A stretch of DNA of 8,640 bases, taken from contig CATPBD010000183.1 of assembly GCA_955652265.1 (NCBI GenBank), positions 1 to 8,640 on the forward strand. The letters are read 5' to 3'. The notes under the pieces are model-generated. The model was not told where the DNA came from, made no database searches, and worked only from the letters and a program-made list of their open reading frames with translations. Within the stretch, counting starts at the first letter, position 1. The number at the start of each line of letters is the position of its first letter. The translations under genes and the position numbers were made by a program. The DNA is from an uncultured Gemmatimonadaceae bacterium (lineage in GTDB: Bacteria > Gemmatimonadota > Gemmatimonadetes > Gemmatimonadales > Gemmatimonadaceae). This document shows, one piece after another, positions 6,448 to 8,640 of this stretch.

Positions 6448-7661
6448 CCGCCGTCACACTGCCAATGGAAGAAGACGTTCTCGAGACTACAGCTCCGACA
6501 AAGACCTCGCTTCTCGGCACCTACAAGCGTGCTCCGATGGAGTTCGTTAAAGGCGAAGGCGTCGAGCTCATCGACGCGGATGGCAAACGGTATCTGGATT
6601 TCGCCAGTGGCATCGCTGTAAACGCACTCGGTTACGGGGACGCCGGGATTGCGCGAGTGATGAGCGAGGCGCTCAGCAGCGGGATGATTCACACTTCGAA
6701 CCTGTACCGAACATCTGCGGGCGAGCAGCTTGCCGACAAACTGGTAGAATGCTCATTCGCGTCGAAGGTCTTTTTCTGCAATTCTGGCGCGGAAGCAAAC
6801 GAAGGCGCATTCAAGTTCGCGAGGCGGTGGGCGCGAAAGATTGGAACCGATGCCAAGGTCGAAATTGTCGCGCTGCGTGGGAGTTTCCACGGTAGGCTCT
6901 TCGCGTCGCTTGCAGCGACAGATCGGCCGTCGTATCGCGCACCATTCCGTCCTCTCGCGGGTGCTGTGTCCATATGTGAGCGCGACCTGGCTGACCTCGA
7001 GACCGCGCTCGACGAGGAAACTGTCTCAGCGCTGATTGTGGAGCCGGTGCAAGGGGAAGGAGGAGTGCGAGTCCTCGATTCCGATTTTCTCGAAAGGTTG
7101 AGGATCCTTACCGCCAAACGGGAGATCGCGCTCATCTTCGATGAGATTCAGTGCGGACTGGGCCGGACGGGTCATCTCTTCGCGTACGAGAGAAGCGGCG
7201 TCGTTCCCGACATGCTTACGCTCGCCAAGCCCTTGGCTGGCGGGCTACCGATGGGCGCAGTGCTCGTATCGGAGGAAATCGCTGCGGCAATACAACCGGG
7301 GGATCACGGGACCACCTTTGGAGGAGGTCCTCTCGTATCCGCCGTCGCTGGGCACGTGCTCGAGCGCCTTTCAGACCCGACCCTGCTCGAGAGTGTTCGT
7401 GAGAACGGCGCATGGCTCGGAGAACAGCTCGATGCGATTGCGCGTCGCTCCGGAAAGGTTCGGGCGATACGCGGAATTGGCTTCATCTGGGGTCTCGACG
7501 TCGTGGAACCCGCCGGTGACATCGTCAAGCGGGGATGGGATGAAGGCATTCTCTTGCTAACGGCGGGTGAGCACACGCTCCGCATCCTTCCGCCACTCGT
7601 CATGGATCGTGATGATCTGGTGCGCGGACTTTCAATCATCGAGAAGATCATCGCGCAGTAG
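6444..7661 (+). CDS. argD: Acetylornithine aminotransferase
   Basis: PLP enzyme that moves an amino group from glutamate to N-acetylglutamate semialdehyde, giving N-acetylornithine; cytoplasmic, class III aminotransferase. The 405 residues are the family norm. Visible are LDFASGIAVNALGYGD at 51-66, NSGAEANEGAFKFAR at 113-127 (PLP phosphate), SFHGRLFASLAAT at 147-159, EPVQGEGGV at 200-208, IFDEIQCGLGRTG at 231-243 with Asp233 binding the PLP ring nitrogen, LAKPLAGGLPMGAV at 260-273 with Lys262 as the Schiff-base lysine, and LRILPPL at 379-385 with Arg380 for the substrate carboxylate. The ATG overlaps the argB stop as ATGA. Paralogues of this family act on lysine or succinylornithine, but its place after argC and argB settles the role. 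A hairpin follows 28 bp after the stop. Confidence 0.96.
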   Translation: MTAVTLPMEEDVLETTAPTKTSLLGTYKRAPMEFVKGEGVELIDADGKRYLDFASGIAVNALGYGDAGIARVMSEALSSGMIHTSNLYRTSAGEQLADKLVECSFASKVFFCNSGAEANEGAFKFARRWARKIGTDAKVEIVALRGSFHGRLFASLAATDRPSYRAPFRPLAGAVSICERDLADLETALDEETVSALIVEPVQGEGGVRVLDSDFLERLRILTAKREIALIFDEIQCGLGRTGHLFAYERSGVVPDMLTLAKPLAGGLPMGAVLVSEEIAAAIQPGDHGTTFGGGPLVSAVAGHVLERLSDPTLLESVRENGAWLGEQLDAIARRSGKVRAIRGIGFIWGLDVVEPAGDIVKRGWDEGILLLTAGEHTLRILPPLVMDRDDLVRGLSIIEKIIAQ

Positions 7662-7689
7662 CGAGGATCGGAGTCGCTAACTCCCTCAT

Positions 7690-7709
7690 CTCCGGTTAAC
7701 ATACCGGAG
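7690..7709 (+). other. Inverted repeat after argD (weak terminator or leader hairpin)
   Basis: CTCCGGT at 7690-7696 and ACCGGAG at 7703-7709 form a perfect 7-bp stem with a 6-nt TAACAT loop. The following GCTTCTTCG is not a real U-tract, so intrinsic termination would be poor. It lies in the 66-bp gap between argD and the lipoprotein gene. It may separate the two units partly, protect the argD mRNA end, or sit in the next gene's leader. Confidence 0.4.
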
Positions 7710-7727
7710 GCTTCTTCGAAGAGATGC

Positions 7728-8219
7728 ATGTCATCGACGAGAGTCTCGCCCGGCCTGCTCCTCGCACTTCTTATCTCGGTATTTGGCTGTAGCCGCGCGC
7801 CGCTGAACACCGGTGCATCGGCTGGAGCGATAGCCGCGTTCGATACTGTTGAAGCGCGCCGACTGTTCGAAGAAAACATTGACGCGATACACAAACGTGA
7901 CCGCGCGCGGTATCTCGCCACTTATCTTCACACCAGTACTCTTGGACGCAACGGGCCTGCGGGACTCGAGCTCGGGTACGAGGGCTGGAGTGCTCGACGT
8001 GATTCAACCTGGCCAGACACGCTGATCGCCAGGAATTTGCGGGTGGTACCCATTGCGCCAGGCGTGGTCTACGGCACCTACTGCTACACGGTCACCCAGA
8101 AGGATACGACCTCGAGCGGAGTATCTGAACGGGTGTTCGTGAAGACACCAGAGGGATGGAGGATCGCAGTGACCACGGCATTCGGACTACCTGTAGGCGC
8201 GCCCGCGAAGTGCAAGTGA
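7728..8219 (+). CDS. Putative lipoprotein with an NTF2-like (SnoaL/DUF4440-type) domain
   Basis: A 163-residue exported protein of unknown function. The N-terminus MSSTRVSPGLLLALLISVFGC is a lipoprotein signal with Cys21 as the likely lipidated residue; the -2 position is Phe, so the lipobox (VFGC) is imperfect. Residues from about 42 to 155 follow the pattern of small cone-shaped NTF2-like domains: an N-terminal helix (EARRLFEENIDAIHKRDRARYLATY), a strand and helix with an aromatic-rich middle, then a beta sheet ending in GVSERVFVKTPEGWRIAVTTAF, where the WRI strand is characteristic. Such domains may bind small ligands or be enzymes; no catalytic residues can be assigned. The ATG at 7728 follows GAAGAG, a weak ribosome site. 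It is 66 bp after argD and 19 bp before the phosphatase gene, with which it may be co-transcribed. Confidence 0.75.
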   Translation: MSSTRVSPGLLLALLISVFGCSRAPLNTGASAGAIAAFDTVEARRLFEENIDAIHKRDRARYLATYLHTSTLGRNGPAGLELGYEGWSARRDSTWPDTLIARNLRVVPIAPGVVYGTYCYTVTQKDTTSSGVSERVFVKTPEGWRIAVTTAFGLPVGAPAKCK

Positions 8220-8238
8220 CTACCTCGATTCCCATACA

Positions 8239-8640
8239 ATGACAAAGACGCGCCGATTCGTGCTTTCCCTGCCGGTTTTATGCGCCGGGCTTTTTGCTTC
8301 TTCGGCAGCTGGACAGGAGACCAACACCGAGACACCAAAGCTGGTCGTCTTCATTACCGTGGATGCGATGCGCCCGGACTATCTGTCACGGTTTGCCCAG
8401 CAGCTCACCGGCGGCTTGGGAAGGCTTTACAAAGGCGGCGCGGTTTTTACCAACGGATACCAGGATCACGCGATAACCGAAACTGCGCCCGGGCATTCGG
8501 TGATACTGTCGGGCAGATTCCCGGTTCACACGGGTATATCTGCGAACACCGCCGGAGTTAATGACACGACTGTCACTCTTATAGAAGCGTTAGGTCTAGG
8601 TGCATCGCCATTTCGCTTTCGCGGCACCACGCTGACGGAC
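8239..8640 (+). CDS. Alkaline phosphatase family protein (type I phosphodiesterase/nucleotide pyrophosphatase fold), N-terminal part
   Basis: The first 134 codons of an exported metal-dependent phosphatase or phosphodiesterase; the frame is still open at the window end. Residues 1-25 (MTKTRRFVLSLPVLCAGLFA followed by SSAAG) form a Sec signal peptide. Next comes the core: VVFITVDAMRPDYL at 36-49, where Asp42 is a zinc ligand, and AITETAPGHSVILSG at 78-92, where Thr82 fits the nucleophile of PafA-like and NPP enzymes. HTGISAN at 97-103 provides the active-site Asn103 position. The substrate class (phosphomonoesters or diesters) cannot be told without the C-terminal part. The ATG at 8239 is the only start that gives the full signal peptide; there is no clear ribosome site, which is in keeping with coupling to the lipoprotein gene 19 bp upstream. 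It probably acts in the periplasm or outside the cell. Confidence 0.88.
   Translation, partial: MTKTRRFVLSLPVLCAGLFASSAAGQETNTETPKLVVFITVDAMRPDYLSRFAQQLTGGLGRLYKGGAVFTNGYQDHAITETAPGHSVILSGRFPVHTGISANTAGVNDTTVTLIEALGLGASPFRFRGTTLTD

Noticed and set aside
7713..7722. Palindrome TCTTCGAAGA before the lipoprotein gene
   Set aside because: It is too short to separate from chance, and it overlaps the weak ribosome binding site of the next gene.
7304..7921. A 205-codon minus-strand open frame
   Set aside because: It is antisense to argD and the lipoprotein gene, is rich in Ser/Arg/Pro as expected of a shadow frame, and has no recognisable fold.

Overview
The window looks like an ordinary chromosomal segment of a Gram-negative bacterium with moderately high GC. 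Evidence for an outer membrane is a secreted beta-barrel protein ending in Phe, a lipoprotein and a Sec-exported phosphatase. Weak Shine-Dalgarno sites and the mix of genes would fit Gemmatimonadota or a related soil phylum, but that placement is a guess from gene style, not a proof. I see no mobile element, CRISPR array, tRNA, rRNA or phage gene.

Layout. (1) 1-284: a cold-shock protein gene with a strong intrinsic terminator. (2) 285-778: about 490 bp with no convincing gene, holding a candidate promoter (TATAAT at 652-657). (3) 779-1330: a small outer-membrane beta-barrel protein, converging on argH across a hairpin that can terminate transcription both ways. (4) 1385-4622, minus strand: argH, argG and argR, read argR then argG then argH. 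(5) 4712-7661, plus strand: argC-argB-argD, joined by ATGA stop/start overlaps. (6) 7728-8640, plus strand: an NTF2-like lipoprotein and the first 134 residues of a PafA/NPP-type alkaline phosphatase, cut by the window edge.

The core is a divergent arginine biosynthesis cluster. ArgB, ArgC and ArgD carry N-acylglutamate to N-acylornithine. ArgG and ArgH turn citrulline into argininosuccinate and then arginine. ArgR is the arginine-responsive repressor. The acylation step (argA/argJ), the deacylation step (argE/argJ) and the transcarbamylase (argF) are not in the window. Two candidate ArgR operators share one geometry. A good tandem ARG box pair with 21-bp spacing sits over the argG promoter. 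A more degenerate pair, also 21 bp apart, sits over the argC promoter and start codon. The argC promoter is placed so that its transcript should begin at or very near the ATG, so argC may be translated from a leaderless mRNA.

I found no sign of an undescribed system. The points most worth a second look are the regulatory architecture between argG, argR and argC, and the incomplete pathway.
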